Shown here: piece after piece, positions 47,583 to 59,878 of the stretch
Layout of the letters: each line of letters begins with the position of its first letter
How positions within the stretch are numbered: position 1 is the first letter of the stretch
Assembly: GCF_010389155.1 (NCBI RefSeq)
Contig: NC_057766.1
Span: 33,737,516 to 33,801,515 of the forward strand
Reading direction: 5' to 3'
Length of the DNA stretch: 64,000 nucleotides
Source: Erigeron canadensis
Lineage: Eukaryota; Streptophyta; Magnoliopsida; Asterales; Asteraceae
Program-made: the position numbers and the translations under genes
The notes under the pieces: model-generated
Told to the model about the DNA's origin: nothing
Database searches by the model: none
Seen by the model: only the letters and a program-made list of their open reading frames with translations

Positions 47583-50088
47583 ATGGCTGCCAATCACTCA
47601 CTCTTTTCCACATTCTACAGCACCTCTCCATCTTCACAAACTCTTCCTTCTTCATCCACAAAACTACTTTCCATCTCCAAAACAATCTCTCTTCACAGAC
47701 CACAAACTCATCATAATATTATCTGTTCTCACCAATTACTAGTGCCACAAAGATCCCCTGTCACCAAGTTTCTTGAATCCTGCTTACTGTTTTCAACTTC
47801 AGTAGCTCTTTCTGTTTCGATATTCGCCACCAATGTCGACCCAGTTGCCGCTTTCGTTGTAGCTACTCCTAGAAAGTTGCAGACTGATGAGCTAGCTACT
47901 GTTAGACTGTTCCAGGATAACACTCCTTCTGTTGTCTACATCACTAACTTGGCCTCAAAGTACTATATGATATATAAGTATATGCATACATAAATGTCTA
48001 TATTTTGCTAATTAATTACTTGTCCTTTTTTTACGGATATCTGTTTTTAGGCAGGATGCATTTACTCTGGATGTATTGGAAGTGCCTCAAGGTTCTGGAT
48101 CAGGTTTTGTTTGGGACAGAAATGGTCATGTTGTTACTAACTATCATGTTATTCGCGGGGCATCTGACCTAAGGTTAGTTGGTTGCCTTTTGTATTTCCG
48201 TTCATTTCATTCAATGAATTGTTTAAGATTTAAGGCAGAATCTTGTGACAAAAAGGTCTAGTTATAAGGTCTATGTTTTGTCATTGGGTTGATAGGCCCA
48301 ATGGCAAAGGGAAGTCCTTGCAGTGAAGGTTTGTATTCTGGGAGACCTGGGTTCGAGTCCTTGTATTCTGGGAGACCTGGGTTCGAGTCCTGAGGGGGCA
48401 CGGTTTACCTCTATTATATGTCATGCCTTCGGGCAAATAACTAGGGGGTTTTCCTCCTACTAGGTATTGGGTGAGGGGCTCTCTAGCGTGGACCCGGTTA
48501 AGACAACATAGTCTAGCCCCTCGTTATGATAGTCGATCCGCACCGGTCAAAAAAAAATAAAAATTAGGTCTATGTTTTAAGGATTTATGTTGTTACTTAT
48601 TTAAGTTCTGTTAGAAGTGCATATAATGAATTCATGACTTTTGTTTTTAATCGGGTAAGGTTGAACCGATCTATGTTTGTTTTAGGGTAACTCTTGCTGA
48701 CCAGACAACTTATGAGGCTAAAGTTGTTGGGTTTGACCAAGATAAGGATGTCGCAGTATTGCATATTGATGCACCACAAGAAAAATTAAGACCAATACCA
48801 ATTGGCGTGTCGGCTGACTTGCTTGTTGGGCAAAAAGTGTTTGCTATTGGAAACCCCGTGAGTGTGGTAGATAATGTCTGCGTGTATTTGTGTTATAAAT
48901 AATCTGCATTTAGAATCCGTAGGTGACTTAATGTGACGATTGATACTCTTTTTGCAGTTTGGGCTTGATCACACACTTACAACTGGTGTCATTAGGTATA
49001 ATACTGGTGCCATTAGCCTTTATCTATTTTTTGGAAGGCTTTTAGATGGGATTTGATCCGTTGATAAGGTCTCTACCTTGATTTGTTTTTTTATAGTGGG
49101 CTAAGGAGAGAAATCAGTTCTGCAGCAACTGGGCGTCCGATTCAAGATGTTATTCAGACAGATGCTGCAATCAACCCCGGTAACAGTGGAGGACCACTTC
49201 TTGATAGCTCGGGAAACCTTATTGGTATAAATACAGCTATATACTCTCCATCTGGTGCATCATCTGGTGTTGGTTTTTCCATTCCAGTCGATACAGTGAG
49301 TTATGCAACTCTAAGTTCAATTTTCTCAAATTCTCAATTATGGCCCTTAAAGACATTTACTTTGATTACTTTTGCAAGGTGGGGGGAATTGTTGACCAGT
49401 TGGTTCGATTTGGGAAAGTTACAAGGCCCATTTTAGGAATCAAATTTGCACCTGATCAGTCGACAGAACAACTAGGAGTCAGTGGGGTGCTAGTCTTGGA
49501 TGCTCCTCCAAATGGTCCAGCAGGAAAAGCGGTAAATTTATTTCCTATTTATCCTTAGTTCATTACCAATAGAGTGCATAAATTCATTACCAAAGGGCCT
49601 TAGTCCTAATGGTATGTGAGATGACCCTTCACACTTCAACCAATATCTGGTGGGTTTAGTCCCATTGTCGACGATTTGTAAATGTGGGTGAATTGGCGTC
49701 ATTATTAGCCTTTAAAATAATGGATTTGTTAGTTCAAGTAATCTGTATAATTTGAATCTGCAGGGCATGCTATCAACAAAACGTGACAATTTTGGCAGAC
49801 TCATATTGGGTGATATTATAACATCTGTAAATGGCAAAAAGGTTACTAATGGAAGTGATTTATACAGAATTCTTGACCAATGCAAAGTGGGTGAAACTGT
49901 AAGTTCAACAACTCCTACATATAAAATTAGTAAATAGAAGAGAATATGTACTAGTGATTTTTCATATACAAAATTAGAAATGCTTATAGGAATTGACGAT
50001 AAACTGGCAGGTAACGGTTGAGGTACTGCGCGGTGACCATGTACAAAAGATACCTGTGGTACTTGAACCGAAGCCCGATGAAACATGA
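47583..50088 (+). CDS. DEGP1: DEGP1/DEG1, thylakoid-lumen serine protease
   Basis: Eight exons: 47583-47959, 48051-48173, 48686-48857, 48958-48995, 49097-49295, 49379-49531, 49764-49898, 50011-50088; product 424 aa. The N-terminus is a Ser-rich plastid transit peptide, then a hydrophobic lumen-targeting segment ([15 protein letters not shown]) ending near AAFVVA. The trypsin-like domain has the complete catalytic triad H158 (TNYHVIRG), D188 (DKDVAVL) and S267 (GNSGGP). The spacings of 30 and 79 residues equal those I recall for Arabidopsis DEG1 (173/203/282). A single PDZ domain follows ([10 protein letters not shown] to the C-terminus, with [12 protein letters not shown]). The enzyme degrades damaged lumenal and photosystem II proteins and assembles as a hexamer. 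Intron 2 carries a SINE. Confidence 0.97.
48280..48565 (+). mobile_element. tRNA-derived SINE in DEGP1 intron 2, with internal 30-bp duplication
   Basis: It is flanked by the perfect 13-bp target duplication AGGTCTATGTTTT (48267-48279 and 48566-48578). The A-box-like TGGCAAAGG is at 48302-48310. The B-box GGTTCGAGTCC occurs twice (48350-48360 and 48380-48390) because 48331-48360 is repeated exactly at 48361-48390. The tail is AAAAAAAAATAAAAATT. It is in the sense orientation of DEGP1. Confidence 0.9.
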
Positions 50089-51037
50089 TATATCTTTGAA
50101 TGAGGTTGGGTTGTGAAATTATTCGTACTTATAAACAGATGTATGGGTTTATTATTGGACTCGTATTGGTGTAACTGAAAATCATTTGTTCTGCGACCAT
50201 GAGGTCATATCTGAATGCAATGTTATATTTACTTCATATCTAATTAGGTACAAGAAAAACTTCATGAATCTTTTCTTTGACATCTTTTTATACATCCTGT
50301 GTTGGATGATAGGATCTAGTTCTTATGCTTATCGTATCTTGAATCCCAATAATTAAGGAGGCAGTATCAGGTTGCTCTATTTTAATCTTAGACGTAACAG
50401 GTAACATGCAACTTCTCACATAGTTTGCAATTAATAATAGTACAAGAAATGATGTTATTTTATCAAAACTGCAGGACTGTAAGAACTTAGTACATCCATA
50501 TATACCCTAACATTTCATTTAATAAAAATGGTTGATGTAATTGATGTGATGAAATCAAAGGTTGTCAATAAGTATTACAAATACTAATTCAGGACTAGTA
50601 GAGAAAGGAAGATTAATTGCTCAAGTTAGTCAGAATGAATTAGAAATACCAAAAAAGGGGATGGCAAAAACAATTTAACATAACTTGTAGAAAAATGAGA
50701 TTCCATACATGTATATCAAGTCTATATATATTAAATTAAACTTGATCTACATATTGACAACATAACCAGAAGAGAGATTAGACACAAATCAACCAGAGGG
50801 CTATTGACAATTAAAGGTAAATCATCTGAATCGGGGAATAGGTCACATGCCAAAGATGCCATTATCTTGAAAGATATTGAGCCTGAAGCAAACACTAACC
50901 TAAAGTGATGTGCAGTATTCTCCATAAGTGGCACACTGATATTATGATGACTTGCATGTGGCAACTCAACTGGCGAAGTCTGTTGATGGTGGTCAATAAT
51001 TGTTTTAAAGCAATTGTATGGTGTGGTAGATGTGAAA
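50089..51037. other. Convergent 3' region between DEGP1 and LSF1
   Basis: About 950 bp containing both 3' UTRs. No ORF or repeat of note. Confidence 0.6.
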
Positions 51038-54000
51038 CTATTTGGGAGCCAGCCTTATAGGACAGACTGAGAATGCAATACATCGAGCTGCTTTTGCTAA
51101 CATAAATCTCTCATTTTCTGTCAATGGTCTCTCAATCACTTTCACGATATTCGCATCCTAAAACCAAATATAATGGGCATAAGAAGATGGACATTAGCAT
51201 CAGTATGTATATCATAATAAACAAACAATGAATATAAACATGGATGGTACCATTGTTTTGGATATTCTAAATTAAGAATGCAAAATAATTTGATGTACCC
51301 TTTTTGGTTGTTGAATAGAAGGGCGCACCCTTGCAGTGTCACCAATCTCGAGTATATTATTAACGTTTCCCCGGTCATCCCTTTCAGTGGGCGAGGATGT
51401 TGAATGCCTCCAATCCCCATTGACTATGAACTTGTAGTAATACCTGGCGGTATCAAAAATCTAATCAAATTGCATGTTTTGAAAATTTTGGTCAGCTAGA
51501 AAGCATGAAGTATTAGCAAAATCAAAATTCAAAATCAAATTGTATGTTTTATGCTTAAATGCGAATGTGAAGAACTTACTTTCCTTGTGCAAGCCGAACT
51601 TCGGCTTCATATCTTGGGCCTCCCTTGTGAGTAGCTTTAATTGGTTCTTTCCAATTACTAAAATCTCCAATCAATTCTACATTCTCTCCCTGTAAAACAA
51701 GATGTATTAGCACAAATAGAATCATCACGTAGTCTAAGCATGTTATATTGTATTGAAAAGAGAGTCTCAATTAGAACCTCATGCCCATTCCACACAAATG
51801 TCACAGAGTGGGTTGCAGGTCCATCATGTTTGCCATTTTCCGCCAGAGATATGAGATCCCATGTTGCCCATGCAATTGCTGGTCTACAATAGATATTGGA
51901 TACATGCTGATCAAACTTCTGTTTACGAACTGAGAGAAGATTATACATAATTAAGTGCCGTTTGCTATTGTTGATTTTAGTCTAACCAAATTCTAGTACC
52001 AGCTACTTCTAGGCTTTGTTCTCTAACACATCACTTGCACAAATATAAACTCAAACCTGTCAGGGTGGCAAGTATGCAAGCTAGCTACATAGTTGTAGGC
52101 AGCATGAAGAGAAGTATCAGTCATCCAATGGAGGTATGCAATTACACAGGCAGGAGATCGATCGAAACCAGTGGTACAAGTAACATAAACACAATAGTTC
52201 TTTTTTAGCAACCGTAAAAGAAGTCCCACACAGAATGGAAGTTTGCCCCTCATGTCAAATGAGTCTCCTTTCCTGCAATGCAAAGATCAGGGATGCTGAT
52301 TAGCATGAAAAGACAAATGAATGCAAACATGCCCCTAATAAAAACTTCAAATTACCTAAACAAAACAACTTTAAATTACCTTATTGGATAGTTAATCATA
52401 AGAATATTATTTTGTTGGCATGCCTCGTTGATAGATTTTGAATCAATCTCCCAGTTTTCTGCTTCAACTCCACCTTGGAAATTTAGAATAGCAGTGACTC
52501 CCTAGACCAAAAATTTGCATTTCGTATCAGTACGCTAATAAGGCAGATACATGATCTATGAATCAAATTATACAAAGATTACAAAATCTGTTAATTTACG
52601 TGCTCTATGACAGTCCCCCTTTCTCAAATAGACCTTAGGGTTAGACTCATTTGTTATGACCTTATACAAAGTATAGAAACCGTTATCTATAATGATGCAA
52701 CTCAGCATTTGGAAGGAAAATTTGGAATGCCAACTATAATGAATAGCTTTATAGCACTCACCGAAACATTAGCTAAAGTCTCTATATCAGCTTCGTTTTG
52801 TATACATGACCCTACATACATTTGATCCGTAATCTGTAAGATAACAAGTACATATCATTTAGCATTTTACATCATAAAAAGCTACCCAGACAGATATAAA
52901 CCGGAAATTACTCTGGACATCTCACCTTGCTATAACGCATACCAAGAGAATGGTCATAATAAAGTTCTCCTTTAGCACGATCTAATGATTTAATATACTC
53001 ATCAAGTGGGAAGCTTCCATGTGACCAATCGTCTCCTGACTGTTCTTCAGAGAAAATGGTGACAAGTTGAGTAAACGGTTCCTCTGGAATGTTTTTCTTT
53101 ATTCTGCCACGAGATTGTCCATTTTGGTTAATCAGAAGATTCCACCCTTTCGGAGTAGAAAATCTTGGGGTGAACATGACAAAGCCTGAATTCCCACTGC
53201 CCTCAAAAGATGTTCTCAAACTTGATGTCAATGCTGTTCTGTTCCAGGTGGCTATAGGAACCCGGCCTCTATTAAATTGGACATCTAGATCACTTTTGTG
53301 ATGCAGATGTTGAATCGGAAAAGGGGAGAAAGGTCTTTCAAGAACAAGACTACAAAGTCCTGATTTCTCTAACATCATCTTCCTGCAATAACCAATACAA
53401 ACAATTAAGCTCTAAGGATGACTGGATGAGTATAGTTGGCCTTTGAAATTTTATTTTGATTGCGGAGATTCTTTTTTACATAAATTCTATTTCGTCAAAG
53501 TACTATATTGTAAGAAGTTTCACTTTTGAATCTGTTAAATTAGCTACATGTCATATGTTGCCCAATTGGACCATATCTCAAATCTGTTCAATAAGCCACT
53601 GGTAATATGATTTTGAAGAGCCACATTGTCATATCTAGGCCCATTGGACGATATTCACAGCCAAAAGTGGATAAAAAACTACCAATCCTTGAAGCATACA
53701 ACAGATTCATTCATTAAGTCATAATTATGACCACTAATATTAGCTTCTTACCGATATCAAGGGTATATACATACATCAAAACATATAATGGCAATGCTGT
53801 TATAAGTCCTCCAAGGAAATCTAAGATTCCTTTCAATTTCTAATCTTTATAGTAGACTAGTAGTATCCATCATGCATGTCAATATACATTAGGGATGTAT
53901 GTTCTTTAACTTTATTTACCATTCTAAGTTTATGCTATTATTGTTCCTAATCTTGTACTAATAGTATTTCATGTAGTTGTAGCATGGGTGTGGACATGTA

Positions 54001-55219
54001 AAACTCTAGCATGTAGTCATAAGTTAAGTTAAAATGTAAGGCCAACTGAAACAATATATCAAAACTAGCATGGTACCCGCACAATACAGCAGGTGTGAGT
54101 AGGTTCTTGCAGTTTCTTGCTTTTCCAGCGGTGGTAATAAAAGACAGAGGGATAGAGGTTGATGTCACATTTTTGGTAGAAAAGAGATAGTGATAGTGTC
54201 TCATTTTCATTGGCAGTCTTAAATCTTAAAACGGTAAAGGGGTAACTACTTTATACAGAGCCTTGTACCAGCACAAAGCCAATAAAAAAGGATACTTTTC
54301 AATGTGTTTCTTCCCTTTTTTCTCCCGGTTTCCAAAGGTTTCTAGTAAGTAATTGCTGTTGATGAAGGTGACAGTGTAAGATTGGAAAATAGAGCAACAC
54401 AGCACATTCCTATTAGGTGAAAATATACTGTATGTGGAGATGGTTATACAATATTACATAACTATTGTTCCTAAAAGGTAAAAGAATGTTCAAAATTTAA
54501 AACATTATCCTAATTGCGACATATATAGTACTAATTATAGATATAGATTATATATGCAAAGTAGTGGTAGTAGTAGTACTCTGCGTCACTGAAGTCCTTA
54601 ATCTCAATAAGTCCATCCCCAGAAGATCCACTCGCTTTCTTCAAAGTATCCCCAACCATAATTATCCTTGATTTCTCGGCATTTCCCTACACATTAGTAA
54701 AAGGGTCCAGTCCTTAAAAAGGTATTAACTCTAGTCGAAAATGTATAGTATGTTTTGTCAAATGGATATCATTCCACTTTTCGCACGATAACAATATTTG
54801 AAAGTCGGATACGCAATCACATCACATAATATAATAATACTGTATATATAATAATAATATATATACTAAGGAAATAAAATGATGAAAATGTAAGAAAGTA
54901 AATGAAAGAGTAAACTGAGACTGACCCCTTTCTTCATGGAATGAACTAAAATGTTGCCATCTAAAGACAAAGCGAAACGAATACCTAACGGTTTCTCTAA
55001 AGTCACCATATATTCATTCAAATTCATCTTAAACCTTGACTTTGACGACGACGACGATAGTAATACCACATGTCTTTTTGGTGTTCTGTTCACCACCGGC
55101 GAGAATACATTGTTGTAAAAAATACGTTTTCCGTAGAATGAAGTGTGGATTGATGTGTGATCTAATGAGAAGCTTCTGGAAGTTGAAAAATGGTGGGAAA
55201 TGACGTGAACCAGAGACAT
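51038..55219 (-). CDS. LSF1: LIKE SEX FOUR 1, plastid starch-granule protein
   Basis: Ten exons on the minus strand: 54926-55219, 54580-54686, 52926-53382, 52762-52833, 52380-52501, 52057-52272, 51778-51883, 51580-51689, 51299-51443, 51038-51157; product 582 aa. Order: plastid transit peptide (Ser/His-rich, to about residue 60); PDZ-like region (EYMVTLEKPLGIRFALSLDGNILVHSMKKG to LVLERPF); dual-specificity phosphatase domain with the CX5R loop CTTGFDR (C383, R389); and a C-terminal CBM48-type starch-binding region (VTFVWNGH, VELIGDFSNWKEPIKA, YYKFIVNGDWRHS). From published work as I recall it, LSF1 acts mainly as a scaffold that recruits beta-amylases to starch granules rather than as a phosphatase. 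The P-loop here is nevertheless intact. It is convergent with DEGP1. Confidence 0.97.
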
Positions 55220-55889
55220 GATTATATACAGAAGGAATTTACTTTATTTATATAATAATTAGATGAAATAATGATCAAAAATGGTTGGAGAATGTATAGA
55301 TACAGTTTTTTTTTATCTATTTTTTTTATTATTATTATTGAGATGCGAGCAGGAGGTGTTGCAGGTGGCTGGATAATTCGGGAAGAAAGACAAGCCACAT
55401 ACGGAGTATCAACAAGTCCCTCAGTCAATTAGTTTGACTTTTTTTTTTTAGTCAAGTCCACGTGAACTACTTCTTGAGGGACCCGATTCCACTAAAAACT
55501 TGTTTCTTTTTCCTTTCGTCTCGATACCTTCCAGTTTGAGATTTTGGATTCTATTATTATTAATAAAAATTCCTGATTGTTATGTAACAAAGTAAAATAT
55601 TGAATATAAAAATAACTTTTATGTTTATAACTACGAATAGCAAACCTATTCATCTAGATAGGTTGTAACGGGGGATTTCATTAATGTTAGGTCAACTTTG
55701 AGTTTTCCTTTTGAAACAACTTTAAGTAATGTATTCTGCAAATAACTTTTAAATTTTAATGTATATTGAGATTCCAAATATTTACGATTAATTCACAACT
55801 TTTTATCGGTTGGGCTTGATTTGAAAAATTCTCAAAGCTTTTTATAAAAAAGGTTCTTAAAATAACTTTACCATATATATATATAAATA
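55220..55889. other. Upstream region of LSF1
   Basis: This should contain the LSF1 promoter on the minus strand. It is AT-rich with a T-run and a TTA repeat near 55303-55339. No gene. Confidence 0.5.
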
Positions 55890-57095
55890 GGAGAGAGATC
55901 AAATAAGAAGGTGTGTTAAGGAGATAATGGAGAGAAGGTTATATTAACCAATCAGAGTATGACACGTCGTTTTTAAAAAAAATTGCGCGGTAGCATTTTT
56001 GTAAATAAATCAAACTTTTGGTCAACCTGGGTTCTGGGTCAGCTTGGGTGGTCAGCTTGGGTCAGTTTGGTCAGCCCAGGTTCTGGGTCAGCTTGGTTAG
56101 TCAACTTGGTCAACCCCAAGCTAACTCAACCCAACCCCAAGCTGACCCAACCCAACCCCAACCTAACCCAACCTGACCCAGAACCCAAGCTGATTCAACC
56201 CAACACAGACCCGAAGCTGACCCAAGCTGACCCAAAACCCATAATCTACATTTATGTAAATTATGTCAAGCTAACCCAACCCCAAGCTAACCTAACCTGA
56301 CCAAACCCCAAGCTGACCTAACCTGACCAAACCCCAAGCTGACCCAACCTGACCCAACCTGACCCAGAACCCAAGCTGATGCAACCTGACACAGACCCGA
56401 AGCTGACCCAACGTGACCCAAGCTGACCCAAAACCCATAATCTACATTTGTGTAGATTATGTGTAAATTGTGCCCAGCTAACCCAACTCCAAGCTGACCC
56501 AACCTGACCAGACCCCAAGCTGACCCAACCCAGAACCTAAGCTGACCCAAAACCCATAATCTACATTTGTGTAGATTAATCTATATTTGTGTAGATTATG
56601 TGTAAATTGTGTCAAGCTAACCCAACCCCAAGCAGACCCAACCTGACCAGACCCCAAGCTAACCCAAGCTGACCCAACCCAGAACCCAAGCTGACCCAAC
56701 CCAGGACCCAAGCTGTCCAAAAATCCATAATCTACATTTGTGTAGATTGTGTGTCAAGCTGACCCAACCCTGACCCAGACCCCAAACTGACCCAGACCCA
56801 ACCCCAAGCTGACCCAAACTGACCCAGACCCAACCCCAAGCTGACCTAACCTCACCAGACCCCAAGCTGACCAAAACTCACCCAGACCATAAGCTAACCC
56901 AAACTAAGTTGATCCAACTCAGGCTGACCCAACCCACTAAGAGTTGAAGCTGACCAAGCTTCACAAAACTTCAAATTATTTACGAAATTGCCACCGCGCT
57001 TTTTTTTTTATTTAGACACATGTCGCGTTCTGATTGGTCAATAGGACCTTCTCTCCCTTCTCTCCTTAACACCCCTTCTTCCAGGATCTTCACCC
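55890..57095. mobile_element. Mutator-like TIR element carrying a tandem-repeat interior
   Basis: The ends are long imperfect inverted repeats of about 120-140 bp. The left end (GGAGAGAGATCAAATAAGAAGGTGT...GCGCGGTAGCATTTTTGTAAATAA) matches the reverse complement of the right end (GGGTGAAGATCCTGGAAGAAGGGGT...GCGCGGTGGCAATTTCGTAAATAA), including TTAAGGAGA, CCAATCAGA and GCGCGGT. Long TIRs and an AT-rich target fit a non-autonomous MULE; a 9-bp duplication is not clear because both flanks are TA-rich. There is no transposase ORF. The interior is almost wholly a repeat array (56035-56940). Confidence 0.75.
56035..56940. repeat. Satellite-like array of AAGCTGACCCAAC units with hairpin spacers
   Basis: Dozens of short units of the type (A)AGCTGACCCAACC(TGACC) are arranged in a higher-order pattern. 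Each larger unit (about 110-200 bp) contains CATAATCTACATTTGTGTAGATTATG or a variant. At 56436-56461 this is a perfect 11-bp stem with a TTTG loop; variants lie near 56235, 56550 and 56727. Minus-strand open frames here merely translate the repeat (GQLGLGQVGSAW-like) and are not genes. Confidence 0.85.
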
Positions 57096-58552
57096 TATAT
57101 TATATATATAATTATTAAAACAGTAGGAATCTTAGACTTCTAAGACAATTTTAAACTCAAAACTATTTTAAAAAATTGCCACGTAAGATTTATCCTATGT
57201 GGCATCTTCATAAACTTTTTTGACAATATTAAATTTATTTCTATATATACATCATAGAAAGAAATCTTTATTATGTATAAGTAAAAAATCTCCATATATT
57301 TTTTATCCTTATTATTCGTATAATAATAAGAAAAAAAACTTTGTATTTTAGGTAAATATGTTGATATCTCAAATGGGACGTGCATGGTTTATACTCGACA
57401 TTGCCGCTATACATAATACATATTGATATTGATTTAGCCGAATAATACCATTGCTCAATCATTATATGATTAGCTCATTTATTGTCGTTTTTTACTCATG
57501 CTTATGAATTAATTTTCCTGTTAAGAAGTATATGTTTGAACTATGAAGATATATATATATATAATTAATCCTTGAAGTAGTTGCTCACAATAAGAAACCT
57601 AAGGCTACTATCTTCTTGAAACAAGTAGATACGATTAACATTTCATTACTTGCGGAATCATTAATACAGTTTATATTCTAGAGATTGATCATTGGCTCCA
57701 CTTTGCCTTGGACAATAACGGTTTATATGATTTGTTTTATAACTCTTATTTAATTATTTATGTGACTTTTATCTTGTTAATAAATCTACAATAGTATGAA
57801 ATATATGTTTTCCACTTTTTTCTCATCAATTGTTGCCCTGTATTTTCTTTCATGCATTATTATTTTACTTTGTATTATTAATTGATTAACGAATTAAACT
57901 ATAATGCTTATTTAACATTTATTATATATTTGGACTCTTTTAAATTTTCAGGAAGATAGGCAAATCCATAATCATGCTTGAAGATATCAAACATAAGTTA
58001 CTTAATTCAAGGGTAAGGGTTTGGGTCTTAAATATATGTCAGATGACAAGTTTTGAAACATATTTTATATATCGTATCTTTTTAATTTATTTTGTTTATT
58101 GTGTTTTTTTATCTAGGTTTATACGACTAAAAAAAATAAGAGGCCATAAGTTATAAAATAAAATAATATCAAACGGTATCATGAATCATGAAAGATGAAT
58201 TCTAAAAAATGCATATCATAAAATGACAATGATGAGTAATTATTCATTTTTCTCATTGTTGGCAAGTGTGGACGCAGTTATATATTTACCTGCAACCTTT
58301 TAGTTAAACATTTATATTTACGTTTGTAACATGTTTATATTCAAAATCACGAATTAAATATTTGCTTGATCTTGGTATACCAGTAGAGACGTAAACACAC
58401 ATTATCTAAAGTATGAATCGAATGCTTTGCTGGAAAAGAAATAAATACGCATAAAAATATCGTTATTGCCAACAGCTAAATTTTTAATTAAAACAAGTAT
58501 GTCAAAATCCCAACTTATAACAATTCGCGCAACGCGCGGAGAAAAAACCTAG
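57096..58552 (+). mobile_element. Non-autonomous Helitron abutting the TIR element
   Basis: The right end has the hairpin CGCGC-AAC-GCGCG (58526-58538), then GAGAAAAAAC and CTAG (58549-58552) followed by T in a TA run. The left part (ATTATTAAAACAG...TTGCCACGTAAGATTTATCCTATGTGGCA) matches the subterminal region of the Helitron at 18739. The exact 5' TC end is unclear in the TA-rich junction. No Rep/helicase ORF was seen. Confidence 0.7.
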
Positions 58553-59878
58553 TATATATATATAACGGTAGTTTAACCAACATGAAAGATATGATAAGTC
58601 ACTTTTTGATAAAGAATAAATCTAATGACCTTGAATTTCATACATATACGAACGCCTAAATAAATTTAACATATAAATCTTAATCTTATCTTATTCTTAC
58701 TCTTAATCTTAATCTTAATATAAAACAGTTGAACTAATGACTTATTAACAAATCAAATCGCACAATTTCATAAAATTGGCTCTCGCTTATGTCATCACTT
58801 AAATTAACTATAAATTTAAAATCCCAATAATCATTATCCAAATATATTATTATAATATTATTTTATATTAATATTTGTAGAAAAAGTCTCATTAATTTAT
58901 AATTTTTTGTTTTCCAACAATAATTTACACTTTTTACCTTTTAGTATTTAATTTATATTTATTTTTAGCCAAGATGAATTTTTTAAAATTTGTAATCATT
59001 TATCTAATAAAAAAATATTTCAAAATATGAAATATTGTTTACAACAAATTATTTCAAAGATAGAAATACAATATATATTTTCAATGTTCTGGAAGTATAT
59101 ATTCTTTTAAATTTGTTTACATAACTCAAATTAAAAGTCCTAATTGTTATCAAAGAATATGAAAGCAAACCTAATTGTTATCTAATTATCATATGATATG
59201 TGATTGAAAATAAACATATTCATGTTATGGGTCAACATCATGATTAAAGACATATACTTGAATGTCAATTACAGTATCACAGGTATGTTTTTTATATTTT
59301 AATTCTTAATTTTTTTATTTTTATGTTAATTTTGTTTTCTTGATTTAACATAAACTACAGAAGATCATTACATTACAATGGCAGGTAGTCGAACAACAAG
59401 TTGCGCGACTACTCCCTTTTGAATAGCAAACCCGATTCTACGAAATACAATGTTTTGTGTCTAAAGGGTCGAGGAAAATATCACATTATGATAATATCAC
59501 ATTATGAGTATAATTGGTTTCAAAATATTCTATAATAAGAGAACTATTGTAGCATGTACCTTGTAGAATGACTACGGCAAACAATTGCATCAATATGTTT
59601 CAGCTAATAATGGCAGCGACAAACGTGTGATTATTGTACAACAACTTGCAAAGTATAACACTTGGAACCTACATCTTCAAAATATAATCTTTTTTGACTT
59701 AAATGTATAAAAATCTAATATTGATAATATCGTAAGTCCGTGTCCAGTGGCGGACAAGAGTCTAAAATTTAGTAAAATCATATATAAATGAGGTATAAAT
59801 TTTTTTAGGTTCCCATATCCTTAAGTCACTATCGCCCAACACACATGGCTAAACAATCTTTAATGTAATACTATGTAA
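58553..59878. other. AT-rich intergenic DNA
   Basis: No gene. A degenerate (CTTAAT)n stretch lies at about 58678-58720. CAGTGGCGGACAAG at about 59755 resembles a hAT-type terminus, but I found no partner end. Confidence 0.45.

Noticed and set aside
48350..48390. B-box sequences suggesting tRNA genes
   Set aside because: No cloverleaf can be formed; they belong to a SINE with a poly(A)-like tail and target duplications.
56287..56874. Several minus-strand open frames rich in Gly, Ser, Val, Leu and Trp
   Set aside because: They are translations of the AGCTGACCCAACC tandem repeat in different frames, with no start context or domain.
56035..56940. Regular short repeats resembling a CRISPR array
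   Set aside because: Repeats are contiguous and imperfect with no unique spacers, the host is a plant, and TIRs flank the array.
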